A program made the position numbers and the translations under genes. Source: Xanthobacter oligotrophicus (GTDB lineage: Bacteria; Pseudomonadota; Alphaproteobacteria; Rhizobiales; Xanthobacteraceae). From it: DNA of 64,000 nucleotides. Below are positions 47,919 to 57,145 of this stretch, one piece after another. Location: NCBI RefSeq assembly GCF_008364685.1, contig NZ_VTTL01000005.1:62001-126000 (forward strand). Reading direction: 5' to 3'. Below the pieces are notes generated by a model. That model had not been told where the DNA came from, ran no database searches, and was given only the letters and a program-made list of their open reading frames with translations. Numbering within the stretch: the first letter of the stretch is position 1; each line of letters opens with the position of its first letter.

Positions 47919-48013
47919 GATGTGCCCTCGCGCCTGCCCCACGCGTGGGGCGCTCCGCGCCAAGCAGGAACAATGCCAGTGGCGCCAGCCCGGGTTTATC
48001 CGGGAGCGCCGGC

Positions 48014-48484
48014 ATGACCGCGCCCGCCCGTCCGCCTCTCGCCGCCGCGCCCTCCCATGAGGCGGCCGTCGCGGTCCATGCGGTTCCAGCTGTGGTGCTG
48101 GAGCACGGCTTCCGCCTGCTGGTGCTGCGCGAGCTTGCCGCCGGCGACGGGCCGGCCGGCTTCGCTGTGATCGAGCAGGCGCTGATGCGGCCGCCGCCCC
48201 GGACCATCCGGCACGGCGTAGCCTTTGCCCTCGCGTTTCGCCCCGAGGTGGTGGCGTTCCTGACCTTCCATCTCGGCCGCCCGGGAAAGCGGGGGGTGGA
48301 TGACCTGCCCCTGCGCAATCCGCGCTGGCCGGCCCTGTCGTGGCATCGGGCGGAGCGCCTCTGGCCCGATGGCGCTCAAAGCATCGAGTGGAGCGCCGAC
48401 ATCCTGTTTGCACAGGAGGACGACCGCGCCGCCTTCGCGCGGCAGTTCCATGCCGCTCTCGCCGCGGCGGTGCCCGTGGCTTGA
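48014..48484 (+). CDS. Hypothetical protein, 156 aa
   Basis: Unrecognised cytosolic protein. It looks like a single alpha/beta domain (HAVPAVVLEHGFRLLVLRELAAG, RHGVAFALAFRPEVVAFLTFHLGRPGKRGVDDLPL). It has a Trp-rich middle part (RWPALSWHRAERLWPDG) and a helical end (DDRAAFARQFHAALAAAVPVA). There is no signal peptide or membrane helix. Composition matches the chromosome. The ATG at 48014 is preceded by a weak GGGAG. It is 73 bases upstream of the SRPBCC gene on the same strand. Confidence 0.6.
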   Translation: MTAPARPPLAAAPSHEAAVAVHAVPAVVLEHGFRLLVLRELAAGDGPAGFAVIEQALMRPPPRTIRHGVAFALAFRPEVVAFLTFHLGRPGKRGVDDLPLRNPRWPALSWHRAERLWPDGAQSIEWSADILFAQEDDRAAFARQFHAALAAAVPVA

Positions 48485-48557
48485 GGCCCATTTCTTGCTT
48501 CCTCGCAAGGCGGGCCACCCTTGTTTGTTTGATCGCCTTTTTTGGGGAGTTTCGTCC

Positions 48558-49028
48558 ATGTCGGATGTTATCGAGACCCGCTCCATCGTCACCGAAGCCG
48601 AGTTCGAGTATCCGGTGGACATTGTCTGGCGCGCCATTACCGATTCCGAATGGCTCGCCGTCTGGTTCTTTCCCAACGACATCCAGCCCCTGGAGGGACA
48701 CCGCTTCACCATCTGGGGCCGACCCATCGAGCGCTGGGACGGCGAGTTCCAGTGCCAGGTGAAGACCGCCGTCACCGAGCGCGAGCTGTCCTTCAGCTGG
48801 AAGGGCGGGCACGAGGAGCTGAAGGGCTTCGGTCATTATATCGACACGCTGGTGACCTGGACGCTCACGCCCACGCCCAGCGGCGGCACCCATTTCCGCT
48901 TCGTCCATGACGGCTTCAGCACCGCCGCCACCTCCGACGGAGTGTTCGACGTGATGAACAAGGGCTCCCAGAGCGTGCTGCGCACCCTGACCCGACGCCT
49001 GCCGGACCTCATCCAGCACGGCGCGTGA
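48558..49028 (+). CDS. SRPBCC / AHSA1-family protein
   Basis: A 156-residue START-like (helix-grip) protein. The N-terminal strand EAEFEYPVDIVWRAITDSEWLAVWFFPND is typical of activator-of-Hsp90-like SRPBCC domains. It is followed by TVT-type strands and the closing long helix (FDVMNKGSQSVLRTLTRRLPDLI). Such proteins bind hydrophobic ligands; partners and ligand are unknown. GGGGAGT precedes the ATG at a good distance. Confidence 0.88.
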   Translation: MSDVIETRSIVTEAEFEYPVDIVWRAITDSEWLAVWFFPNDIQPLEGHRFTIWGRPIERWDGEFQCQVKTAVTERELSFSWKGGHEELKGFGHYIDTLVTWTLTPTPSGGTHFRFVHDGFSTAATSDGVFDVMNKGSQSVLRTLTRRLPDLIQHGA

Positions 49029-49155
49029 GGCGCTGGCGCTAAAGTCGCCGTGCGTGCGGGATGTGCGACAGACGAGGGAACCCTTCGGCGAAGGCCGCGT
49101 TCATTCTCCGGTAGCCATGATGCGCCCGCAAAGCGCGCCGGCAGTGGAGATCACC

Positions 49156-49374
49156 ATGGGACGCAGCCTTCCGCCGACCGATCCCTTTTCCCTGCGCATC
49201 GTCATCGGCGATGCGGAGACGCAGGCCTCCAGCATCGACGACGTGGTGCGCTTCCTGCGCCAGCAGGAGGCCGACGATTTCGCCGACCTGCTCCTGACCC
49301 TGCCGAGCGATGGCGCGGCGCCGTCCCTAAGCGATGTCTGCGCCCGCATGGAAGCGCTCTGCGCCATGGTCTGA
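49156..49374 (+). CDS. Small hypothetical protein, 72 aa
   Basis: Unrecognised small acidic protein (MGRSLPPTDPFSLRIVIGDAETQASSIDDVVRFL...). One central helix pair is predicted from DDVVRFLRQQEADDFADLLLTL. GTGGAGA lies upstream of the ATG at 49156; an earlier in-frame start at 49054 is less supported. It precedes the TetR gene by 96 bases on the same strand. Confidence 0.5.
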   Translation: MGRSLPPTDPFSLRIVIGDAETQASSIDDVVRFLRQQEADDFADLLLTLPSDGAAPSLSDVCARMEALCAMV

Positions 49375-49470
49375 CGAGGCGCGGTCCGACTGGCCGCGCG
49401 CGACCTCTGCGCGCTTGACTTTCCGCGTCCGCGCCGCAGTCTTCCCCCTTCCAAGATCGGGGGTTACGGG

Positions 49471-50217
49471 GTGGGTGCAGACGAGAGGGCCGAGGCCGGC
49501 GAGACCCACGCACCCCGACCTGACGCGTTGGAAGCCCATTCCCTGGAAGCCCTTTCGGCGCGAATCCACGCGCGTCACCGCGACCTCATCAAGGTGCAGA
49601 AGCCCCATGTGGCGGTGGCCAATCTCGCGCGCATCATCGATGCGGCGCTGAAGCTCTCCAACCGCCACGGCTTCCACGCCATGACCCTGCGCCAACTGGC
49701 CGCCGAATCCGGCCTCAGCATGGGCGGGCTCTATTCCTATCTCGACAGCAAGGACACCCTGCTGCTGATGATCCTCGGCGAGGTCTCCCACGCCGTGGAA
49801 GCGGAACTGGGCAGCGCGCCCGAGGCGATGCGCGCGGACCCGGCAGCGCATCTCAACTGGCTCATCGCCGCCCACGTGCGGCTGTCCGAGGCCATGCACG
49901 CCTGGTTCGTGTTCGCCTACATGGAGGCAAAGGCTTTCCCGCCCGAGGCCAGGAAGCGCGCCATCGACAGCGAGCGGTTGACCGAGCGCATCTTCGCGGA
50001 CGTGATCGCGCAGGGCCTGCGGCAGGGTGTGTTTTCCGCCGACGACCCGCTGTTCGCCGCTACCCTCATCAAGCCGCTGCTTCAGGATTGGTACGTGAAG
50101 CGCAGCAAGTATCGCGAGCGCGGCATCGACGCCGCGACCTATGCCGCGCAGGTGACGCGCTTCGTGGAAGGCGCGCTGGCGGTGCGGGGGCGGGGTGAGG
50201 CAGCAGCAGCGATCTAG
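49471..50217 (+). CDS. TetR/AcrR-family transcriptional regulator
   Basis: TetR-type regulator of 248 residues. After an unconserved N-terminal stretch of about 45 residues, the HTH reads IIDAALKLSNRHGFHAMTLRQLAAESGLSMGGLYSYLDSKDTLLLMI, with the YxYxxSKxxL end typical of the family. The C-terminal ligand domain resembles TetR_C fatty-acid or acyl-CoA-linked members (VAVEAELGSAPEAM..., FVEGAL). It starts with a GTG at 49471. The regulated genes are not obvious. Confidence 0.87.
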   Translation: MGADERAEAGETHAPRPDALEAHSLEALSARIHARHRDLIKVQKPHVAVANLARIIDAALKLSNRHGFHAMTLRQLAAESGLSMGGLYSYLDSKDTLLLMILGEVSHAVEAELGSAPEAMRADPAAHLNWLIAAHVRLSEAMHAWFVFAYMEAKAFPPEARKRAIDSERLTERIFADVIAQGLRQGVFSADDPLFAATLIKPLLQDWYVKRSKYRERGIDAATYAAQVTRFVEGALAVRGRGEAAAAI

Positions 50218-50330
50218 CTCCGCCGTCATGTCCGGGACGGGCGCTATACTTGGCGACCCGCACTTGGCGAGCCTTGTGATCGATGCCATTCGCGCGGACG
50301 AAGACGCAGCCTCACCGCAGGAGGCTGGCC

Positions 50331-50864
50331 CTATTGCGCCGGCAGCCCGCGCACCGGCGCCCATTCGATGGCGAGGCGCTGGGCCACCGCGAGCTGGGCG
50401 GGGCTCATCTTGGTGGCCACCGCGTTGCGCAGCCGGGTGTAGACATCCCGCTCGCGCTTGGAGGCCCGGGCCGTGGCGAGGATGAGCCACTTCTGCGACA
50501 GCACCACATCGCGCGGCACGCCATGGCCCTTGTCGTAGAGCAGGCCCAGCAGATATTGCGCCGTCGCCTCGCCCTGCTCGGCCGCGCAGGCGTACCAATT
50601 GGCCGCCGCCAGATAATTTTGTGGTACGCCCTTGCCGTATTCGTAGAGGAAGCCAAGCAGGCCCTGGGCCCGGGGATCGCCGGCCCACGCCAGCGGCGTC
50701 AGCTCGGCGGCGGCGGCCTCATAGTCGCCCCGCGCGTAGAGCGCGAAGGCGCCGGCGGTGGAGGGCGCGCCCGCGCCGGCGGGTGTCACGGGCAGGCTGA
50801 GCGTCGCCGCGACGAGAAGCGTCGCCAGCATCCGGCGCGGGGAAATGGGACCCGTCAGCTTCAT
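50331..50864 (-). CDS. Secreted Sel1-repeat protein
   Basis: Exported protein of 177 residues with a signal peptide (RRMLATLLVAATLSLPVTPAGAGA). At least two Sel1-like repeats follow, seen in GDPRAQGLLGFLYEYGKGVPQNYLAAANWYACAAEQGEATAQYLLGLLYDKGHGVPRD. Sel1 repeats bind proteins. GGGAGGTG lies directly upstream of the ATG at 50864. It is adjacent to and on the same strand as gspO and gspD, so it may be part of the secretion unit. Confidence 0.87.
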   Translation of the reverse strand: MKLTGPISPRRMLATLLVAATLSLPVTPAGAGAPSTAGAFALYARGDYEAAAAELTPLAWAGDPRAQGLLGFLYEYGKGVPQNYLAAANWYACAAEQGEATAQYLLGLLYDKGHGVPRDVVLSQKWLILATARASKRERDVYTRLRNAVATKMSPAQLAVAQRLAIEWAPVRGLPAQ

Positions 50865-50883
50865 TGGCACCTCCCGTTTCCCG

Positions 50884-51471
50884 TCACATCAGCCCGGCCG
50901 ACCAGCGGTCGAAGAGCCAGCCGATCCAGATGGCCGGCGCGAAGAACAATCCGAACGGCAGCCGGTCCCGCACGCGCACGGCGCTGCCGGCGGCGAGGCG
51001 GCTGACGCCATAGGCGAGGAGGCCCGTCAGCGCGGCGATCTCCACCGCCACCGCCATGGCCGTGACGCCGAGCCAGATCCCCGCCACCGCCGCGAGCTTC
51101 ACGTCGCCGAGCCCCAGCCCGTCGCGGCCGCGCAGCGCGCGATAGCCGAGGCGGATGGTGAGGAACACGAGGGCCAGCCCCGCGCCGCCGAGGACCGCCG
51201 CGAGGAGGCCATTCAGCGGCTCCGGCGCCGTGGCGGCAGCGGCGAGGCCGAGCAGGGCGCCCAGCGCGTTCAATGAGTCGGGAATGATGAAGTGCCGCCC
51301 GTCGATGATGGCGATGGCGGCGAGGACCGGCACCAGCGCCGCCGCCAGCAGGCCGCCGATGGACGGCTCAACCGCAAGGCTTGCCGCCATGGCCGCTGCG
51401 ACCACGGCCGCGAGGGCCGCCTTGCCGGCGCGGTCACCGGCGGAACGCATTGCGGGGAAAGACAGACTCAT
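50884..51471 (-). CDS. gspO: Prepilin peptidase (A24 type IV leader peptidase)
   Basis: Membrane aspartyl protease of about 195 residues that would cleave the leaders of the pseudopilins GspG-K. The two catalytic Asp residues are visible in AIIDGRHFIIPDSLN and GLGDVKLAAVAGIWLG (the GxGDxKL motif). It is short and lacks the N-terminal zinc-finger/methylase domain of PilD, so it probably only cleaves. GTGAGG lies upstream of ATG 51471. A GTG at 51483 overlapping the gspD stop is equally possible. Confidence 0.9.
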   Translation of the reverse strand: MSLSFPAMRSAGDRAGKAALAAVVAAAMAASLAVEPSIGGLLAAALVPVLAAIAIIDGRHFIIPDSLNALGALLGLAAAATAPEPLNGLLAAVLGGAGLALVFLTIRLGYRALRGRDGLGLGDVKLAAVAGIWLGVTAMAVAVEIAALTGLLAYGVSRLAAGSAVRVRDRLPFGLFFAPAIWIGWLFDRWSAGLM

Positions 51472-51479
51472 GGCCGGCC

Positions 51480-53861
51480 TCACCGTGCGCCGAGCGGGGC
51501 CTGCGGGCCGCCGGGCAGGGTGGTGACGGTGCCGCGCAGCTTGGCGCGCAGTTCCTCCGCCACCGTGTGGGCATCCACATTGTCGCGGATGATCTGGGGC
51601 CGGATGAAGATGATCAGCTCGGTGCGCTTCACCGTGCCGGTGGTGTGGGCGAAGGCGTCGCCGACGCCGGGGATCTGGTCGAGGATGGGCACGCCCTGCC
51701 GCACGCCGTTGTGGCGCTCGCTGATCAGGCCGGCGAGCAGCACGGTCTGCCCGCTCGCCACCGCGATCACGCTCTTCACCTTGCGCTGGGACACGGTGGG
51801 GGTGAGGCCGGTGGAATTGCTGCCGGTGCCGGAGGTGGTGGGATCGGACTGGGTGACGTTGCTGATCTCCTGCTCGATCTCCAGCCGCACCTGCCCGTTC
51901 ACGTTCACCCGCGGCACCACATGCAGGATGATGCCGGTGTTCTTGTACTCGATGGTGTTGACCACCGTGTTGGACGACGACAGCACCGTGGCGCTGCCGG
52001 TGGAGACCGGCACCTCGTCGCCCACCTGCAGCGTCGCCTTCTGGTTGTCCACCACCACCACGGACGGGTTGGACAACACCTTCACGTCGGTGACCGTGTG
52101 CAGGGCGTCGAGGATGGCACGCGGCTGGTTCGCGCGGCCCACCAGCAGGTTGAAGCCGGGCAGCACGCGGTTGATGGCCTGGTCGGCGATCTCCCCCGAC
52201 AGGGTATTCAGCACCGAGCCGTTGTTGCGGCCGAGGCCGAGGTCCTTGCTGGTGAGATAGAATTGCACGCCATAGGCCAGCGTGTCGTTGAGGGTCACCT
52301 CGGCCACGGTGGCCTCGATGGCCACCTGCAATTGCGGCTGGTCGAGCTGCATCAGGGTGCGCTCGATGATGCGGTAATTCTCCTGGCTGGCGAAGATCAG
52401 CAGCGAGTTATTGATGGCGTCGGCGGTGATGCGGATGCCGGCCAGCAGCGCGCCGCCCCCTCCCGAGCCGCCGCCGGAGCCGGTAAGCGGCGCGCCCTCG
52501 CTGTCGACGGCGGTGGTCTTGCCGCCGGTGCCGCCCGTGTCCTGCTTGGGCTGGGACTGGCCCAGCCGCTGCTGCACCGTGAGGCCCGATCCGGACCCCG
52601 ACCCCGATCCATTGCCGTCCGACCCGCCGCCGGACGAGACCGAGGCGCCGGAGCCCGGCGCGATCTGGCTTGCCGCCTGGTCGAGGCCGCTGGACGATCC
52701 GCCCACGAACAGTTCGTTGAGCACCTTCGCCATCTGCTTGGCGTCGCCATAGCGCAGGCGATAGACGCGCACGCCCACCGTGGTGTCGGAGCGGTCGAGG
52801 CGGCCGATCCAGGTTCCGGCGGTCTGCAGCAGCTCCGGCTTCTTGGCGACCACCATGATGGCGTTGAGGCGGTTGATGGCCTGGAACTTCACCATCTTGT
52901 GGCTGAGCCCGCTGTCGCCCGCGTCCATGATGCTTTCCAGCTCGGAGATCAGCGGCTCGGGCGCGCTGTTGCGGACCGGATAGACCCCCACCGACTGGCC
53001 GCGCATCCAGTCGGCGTCGAAGGAGAGCACGGTGTTGATGGCCGATTGCCGCTCCGCCCCGGTGCCCTGGATGATGAGCAGGTTGCGGCCGGGATCGGCG
53101 CGCACCGCGCCGGCCTTGGTGGCGAAGCTGTCCAGCAGCGGCATCAGCGCCTCGGCGGAGACATAGCGCAGCGGCACCACGGAGATGCCGTAGCCCGGCT
53201 CCGGCCGCGAAGTGCCCACGTCGGCATTGCCGCCGCCCGCCGCCTCGGTGAGGGGCACGAGGCGATAGCCGGATGCCTCGCGCACCATGGCCACGTTGTT
53301 GGTCTTCAGCGCGGTTTCGAGCACGTAGAGCAGCTCGGTCTTCGGCACCGGCCGGGCCGAGGCCAGGGTGACCGTGCCCTGCACCCGCGGATCGATGACG
53401 TAGCCCACGCCGAGGATGTCGCCGAGCACCACCTTGGCGACGCTGGTCACCGGCGTGTTGTCGAAGTTGAGGTCATAGCCATCGGCGCCGCCGCTCACGC
53501 CGCCCCGTCCGGCCACGCCCACCTCGGCGCGGTCGGAGACAGCCGCCGCGGTGCTCGAGCCGAAATATTCGATGGCCTTACGGTCGTCGGGAATGTCCTG
53601 CGGGCCGGGCACGGGCTTGGTGTCGCGGGGCAGGAGGTCGATGGCGCGGACCTGGTCCATCACGCTCGGCGGCTTGACGTCGTCGGGCACCAGGGAGCAC
53701 GCGGCCAGCGCCGTGGCGAGGAAGATCGCGCACGTCAACAGCAGGGTGCCCGGTCGGGAGCCGAACCGGTTTGGCCGATCTTTCCGCACTTCCACCCGAT
53801 GCCTCGATAGAACCCAGCTGCCGTTCGAGGTGGATGGCCCCGATCTCCGGACGGACGACAC
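51480..53861 (-). CDS. gspD: Type II secretion secretin GspD
   Basis: Outer-membrane secretin of up to 793 residues. A lipobox (FLATALAACS) follows a hydrophobic segment near residue 45, so it may be an acylated secretin that needs no pilotin. N0-N3 domains follow (YDLNFDNTPVTSVAKVVLGDILG, VPLRYVSAEALMPLLDSF, YRLRYGDAKQMAKVLNELF). A Gly/Ser/Asp-rich insert of about 70 residues sits in N3. The secretin core contains VEATVAEV-like IEATVAEVTLNDTLAYGVQF, VTDVKVLSNPSVVVVDNQKA and VPILDQIPGVGDAF. The start is unclear: GTG at 53861, 53795 or 53789. Confidence 0.93.
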   Translation of the reverse strand: MSSVRRSGPSTSNGSWVLSRHRVEVRKDRPNRFGSRPGTLLLTCAIFLATALAACSLVPDDVKPPSVMDQVRAIDLLPRDTKPVPGPQDIPDDRKAIEYFGSSTAAAVSDRAEVGVAGRGGVSGGADGYDLNFDNTPVTSVAKVVLGDILGVGYVIDPRVQGTVTLASARPVPKTELLYVLETALKTNNVAMVREASGYRLVPLTEAAGGGNADVGTSRPEPGYGISVVPLRYVSAEALMPLLDSFATKAGAVRADPGRNLLIIQGTGAERQSAINTVLSFDADWMRGQSVGVYPVRNSAPEPLISELESIMDAGDSGLSHKMVKFQAINRLNAIMVVAKKPELLQTAGTWIGRLDRSDTTVGVRVYRLRYGDAKQMAKVLNELFVGGSSSGLDQAASQIAPGSGASVSSGGGSDGNGSGSGSGSGLTVQQRLGQSQPKQDTGGTGGKTTAVDSEGAPLTGSGGGSGGGGALLAGIRITADAINNSLLIFASQENYRIIERTLMQLDQPQLQVAIEATVAEVTLNDTLAYGVQFYLTSKDLGLGRNNGSVLNTLSGEIADQAINRVLPGFNLLVGRANQPRAILDALHTVTDVKVLSNPSVVVVDNQKATLQVGDEVPVSTGSATVLSSSNTVVNTIEYKNTGIILHVVPRVNVNGQVRLEIEQEISNVTQSDPTTSGTGSNSTGLTPTVSQRKVKSVIAVASGQTVLLAGLISERHNGVRQGVPILDQIPGVGDAFAHTTGTVKRTELIIFIRPQIIRDNVDAHTVAEELRAKLRGTVTTLPGGPQAPLGAR

Positions 53862-54197
53862 CTAGTATCGATGCCGTATGACAGAAATATTAGGGTCACC
53901 CACAGTTGCGGAACGACTGGCTGTGCACGGCGCATCGGACGGGACTGTTGCAGGACTGTCATGAAGTCGCCGCGAAACCTTCATGGGGCGACACGATGAT
54001 GCGCCCGCCGACGCGAGCGTGCTCGGGCCGGACGGCTGCGCGTTCGATCAGGGATCCCTCGAAGGGCCCCGCATAGAGGCCGTCGCGGGACGATATGTCC
54101 GGCGCACGCGTGAGCCCTGCCCGGCGGCAAGGATCAAGGTGAGGCGCGAGCGGCGAGCCAAACCGGCCGGCGCGCCGTTCGGGCGACGGGGACAGGG
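53862..54197. other. Divergent promoter region between gspD and gspE
   Basis: These 336 bases lie between the two arms of the secretion cluster and should hold both promoters. The 53870-53915 part is relatively AT-rich (atgacagaaatattagggtcaccc), a plausible site of a shared operator. A 72-codon ORF at 53983-54201 overlaps the gspE start but looks non-coding. No repeat or RNA gene is visible. Confidence 0.45.
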
Positions 54198-55934
54198 ATG
54201 ACGGCCGACGGCGCCGGCGAATTCGTTGGCGATTTCATGGGCTATCTGGCGCGATGCGGGCTGCTGCGGCCGGGCGACGCCGTGTCCGTGCGCCCGGATG
54301 AGGCGCATTCCCCCGACGCGCGCTCTTCTGCCTCGTCCACCTCCGCAAGCCCGAAGCCCCTGCGCAAGGTATGGGAATCCACCGAGCTGGCTGCCGGCGA
54401 TTTCGCCGATGCGGTGGCCGGCTTCTATCGCCTGCCGCGGGTGAGCCTGCCGGAGCTGATGGCGGCGCCTGCGCTGGTGTCACACTTCTCGCCGCGCTTC
54501 CTGCGCGAGATGACGGCGCTGCCTTATCGCGGCGCCGACGGGGTGGTCTGTCTCGCCGTGGGCGATCCCACCGACGGTGCGGTGCGGCGCGCCGCCGAGA
54601 TCGCGCTGGGCGAACCGGTGGCGCTGGTGGTGGCCTCCTTCGAGGACATCGCCACCGTGCTCACCGAGCGGCTCGGCGGCGACGAGGCACCGGCGGCGGG
54701 GACCACGGAGGCCGGCAGCGCGCGGGCCGACGACGACATCGACAGCCTGCGCGATCTGGCGTCGGGCGCGCCGGTGGTGCGCGCGGTGAACGACCTGCTG
54801 GAAAAGGCCATGGAACTGCGCGCCAGCGACATCCATATCGGCCCGTTCCGGGGGACCATCGAGGTGCGCATGCGCATCGACGGCCTGCTCAGGGTGGTGC
54901 TCGCGCCCGCCGACGTGCTGCCCCAGGCGGTGATCTCGCGCATCAAGATCCTGGCCGGCCTCGACATCGCCGAACGCCGCCTGCCGCAGGACGGCGCGGC
55001 GCGCCTCAAGCTCGGGCGCTCCGAGATCGACGTGCGCGTGGCGCTCATGCCGACCCAGCACGGCGAGGCGGTGGTGATCCGCCTGCTGCCCCGCGACCGG
55101 GGCCTCCTGAACATGGACAAGCTCGGCCTGTCGCCGGGTGATACCGAAATCCTCAAGCGGCTGCTGGCGCTGCCCCACGGCATGGTGGTGGTCACCGGTC
55201 CCACCGGATCGGGCAAGACCACCACGCTTGCCACCATCCTCTCCATCCTGAACGAGCCCACGCGCAAGATCCTCACCATCGAGGACCCGGTGGAATACGA
55301 GATCAAGGGCGTCTACCAGTCGCAGGTGAAGCCCGCCATCGGCCTCACCTTCGCCGCGGCCCTGCGCTCCTTCCTGCGCCACGACCCGGATGTGATCATG
55401 GTGGGCGAGGTGCGCGATCCGGAGACGGCGCACATCGCGGTCCACGCCGCGCTCACCGGCCATCTGGTGCTCACCACGCTCCACACCGACACGGCGGCGG
55501 CCTCGGTGCCGCGCCTGCTGGACCTCGGGGTGGAGGGCTTCCTGCTGAAATCCACCCTGCGCGCGGTCATCGCCCAGCGGCTGGTGCGCCAGCTGTGCGA
55601 CCGCTGCAAGCGCCCGCGCACCCTCACGGCGATGGACGTGGCGGAGGACCCGCGCTTCTCGGCGCTCGGCTTCAAGGCTGGCGAAACCGTCCATGAGCCC
55701 AAGGGCTGCGAGCGCTGCGGCGGGGCGGGCTATCGCGGGCGGGTGGGGGTGTTCGAGATCCTGACCCTCTCCGACGAGATCCGCGAGATGATCGACCGCC
55801 ACGCCGGTGCCGCCGCCGTGGACAAGGCGGCCATCGCGGGGGGCATGACCACCATGCTCGACGACGGCATCCTGAAATGCCGGGCCGGCATCACCTCCCC
55901 GGCCGAGGTGCTGCGCGTGACCACCGTGCGCTGA
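54198..55934 (+). CDS. gspE: Type II secretion ATPase GspE
   Basis: Hexameric cytosolic ATPase of 578 residues that drives pseudopilus assembly. An N-terminal domain of about 100 residues (FYRLPRVSLPELMAAPALVSHFSPRFLRE) would bind GspL. Walker A is GPTGSGKTTTLATIL (about residue 334), the Asp box is LTIEDPVEYE, Walker B is DPDVIMVGEVRDPETA and the His box is HLVLTTLHTDTAA. A zinc module has paired CxxC motifs (CDRCKRP about 466 and CERCGG about 503). It shares one base with gspF (TGATG). Confidence 0.96.
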   Translation: MTADGAGEFVGDFMGYLARCGLLRPGDAVSVRPDEAHSPDARSSASSTSASPKPLRKVWESTELAAGDFADAVAGFYRLPRVSLPELMAAPALVSHFSPRFLREMTALPYRGADGVVCLAVGDPTDGAVRRAAEIALGEPVALVVASFEDIATVLTERLGGDEAPAAGTTEAGSARADDDIDSLRDLASGAPVVRAVNDLLEKAMELRASDIHIGPFRGTIEVRMRIDGLLRVVLAPADVLPQAVISRIKILAGLDIAERRLPQDGAARLKLGRSEIDVRVALMPTQHGEAVVIRLLPRDRGLLNMDKLGLSPGDTEILKRLLALPHGMVVVTGPTGSGKTTTLATILSILNEPTRKILTIEDPVEYEIKGVYQSQVKPAIGLTFAAALRSFLRHDPDVIMVGEVRDPETAHIAVHAALTGHLVLTTLHTDTAAASVPRLLDLGVEGFLLKSTLRAVIAQRLVRQLCDRCKRPRTLTAMDVAEDPRFSALGFKAGETVHEPKGCERCGGAGYRGRVGVFEILTLSDEIREMIDRHAGAAAVDKAAIAGGMTTMLDDGILKCRAGITSPAEVLRVTTVR

Positions 55935-57145
55935 TGGCGACCTTCACCTACAGGGCCCTCACCCAGGCCGGACAGATCGTGAGCGGCGAGATCACCGCGC
56001 CCACCGAGGCGGAGGTGCGCCGGCGCATCGAATTCCTCGGCCTCATGCCGGTGGAGACCGCCCCTGCGCGGGCCAAAAGCGAAAGCGGACGGTTCGGCCT
56101 CGCGCTGGGCGGGCCGAAGGCGGAGGATGTCACCCTCTTCACCCGCGACCTCGCGCTGCTGCTGAAGGCCGGCGCGCGACTCGACGAGGCCTTGGAGCTG
56201 CTGTCCGGCGACGCGGACCTCGGCCGCATGCGCGCCGTGGTGCGCAAGCTGCGCGCCGATGTGCTCGCCGGCCAGAGCTTCGCCGAGGCGGCGGCGGGGG
56301 AGCCGAAGCTGTTCCCGCCGGTCTATGTGGCGCTGGTGCGGGTGGGCGAAGCCTCCGGCACCATGGATCGCATCCTCGACCTGCTCGCCCAGGAGCGCGC
56401 GCGGGCCGAGCAGCTTCGGCGCAAGCTGATGGAGGCGCTGCAATATCCCGCCTTCGTGCTGGTGGCGGCGGGCGGCGTGCTGGTGTTCTTCCTGCTGTTC
56501 GTGCTGCCGCAATTCTCCACCGTGCTGCGCGACATGGGCGCCAAGCTCGATCCCGCCGTGGAGATGCTGCTGAACCTGTCGGACCTCGCCCAGGCCCATG
56601 GCGCCGCGCTGGGGGCGGGGGCATGCGGGCTGGTGGCCCTCGCATGGCTGGTGCTGCGGCGGCCGGCGACGCGCGCCGCCGTGATGGACACGCTGGCGCG
56701 GCTCCCGCTGGTCAGCACCATTCTGTTGTTTCGCCGCTCGGCCGTGTTCTGCCGCAACCTCTCCATCCTGCTGGGCAACGGCGTCACCCTCACCCAGGCG
56801 CTGCGCATCATCGTGGAGGTGATGGCGGCGGGCGACGATGCGTCCGTCTGGGCCGCCACCTCCGACAAGGTGCGCCAGGGTGCGCGGCTGTCGGATGCGG
56901 TGGCGGCCGGCGCGGCATTGCCGCCCATGGCGGTGCGCATGCTGCGCCTCGGCGAGGAGACCGGACAGCTTGCCATGCTGTCGGGCCGCATCGCCGATTT
57001 CTACGAGGAAAAGCTCCAGCGCTCGCTTGCGAAAGTGGTCGCGATCATCGGGCCCGCCGCCATCGTCACCATCAGCGTCGTCGTCGGCGGCCTGATCGTT
57101 TCCGTCATGACCGCGCTTTTGTCGGTCAGTCAAAGCATCGGATGA
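55934..57145 (+). CDS. gspF: Type II secretion inner-membrane platform protein GspF
   Basis: Platform protein of 403 residues with two T2SSF repeats and three membrane helices. The first repeat starts at FTRDLALLLKAGARLDEALELL and the second at FCRNLSILLGNGVTLTQALRIIVE. The helices include FVLVAAGGVLVFFLLFVLPQFSTVL and the C-terminal IVTISVVVGGLIVSVMTALLS. It starts on the last base of the gspE stop and overlaps gspG by four bases. Confidence 0.95.
   Translation: MATFTYRALTQAGQIVSGEITAPTEAEVRRRIEFLGLMPVETAPARAKSESGRFGLALGGPKAEDVTLFTRDLALLLKAGARLDEALELLSGDADLGRMRAVVRKLRADVLAGQSFAEAAAGEPKLFPPVYVALVRVGEASGTMDRILDLLAQERARAEQLRRKLMEALQYPAFVLVAAGGVLVFFLLFVLPQFSTVLRDMGAKLDPAVEMLLNLSDLAQAHGAALGAGACGLVALAWLVLRRPATRAAVMDTLARLPLVSTILLFRRSAVFCRNLSILLGNGVTLTQALRIIVEVMAAGDDASVWAATSDKVRQGARLSDAVAAGAALPPMAVRMLRLGEETGQLAMLSGRIADFYEEKLQRSLAKVVAIIGPAAIVTISVVVGGLIVSVMTALLSVSQSIG

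Noticed and set aside
47919-49019. Extension of the 110-aa hypothetical gene to 477 codons
   Set aside because: It would lie antisense to two better-supported genes and has an Arg/Ala/Pro-rich composition.
53983-54201. 72-codon ORF whose stop overlaps the gspE start by four bases
   Set aside because: The overlap imitates operon coupling, but the peptide is Arg/Ala/Pro-rich with no family likeness and no ribosome-binding site. I treat it as chance in GC-rich DNA.
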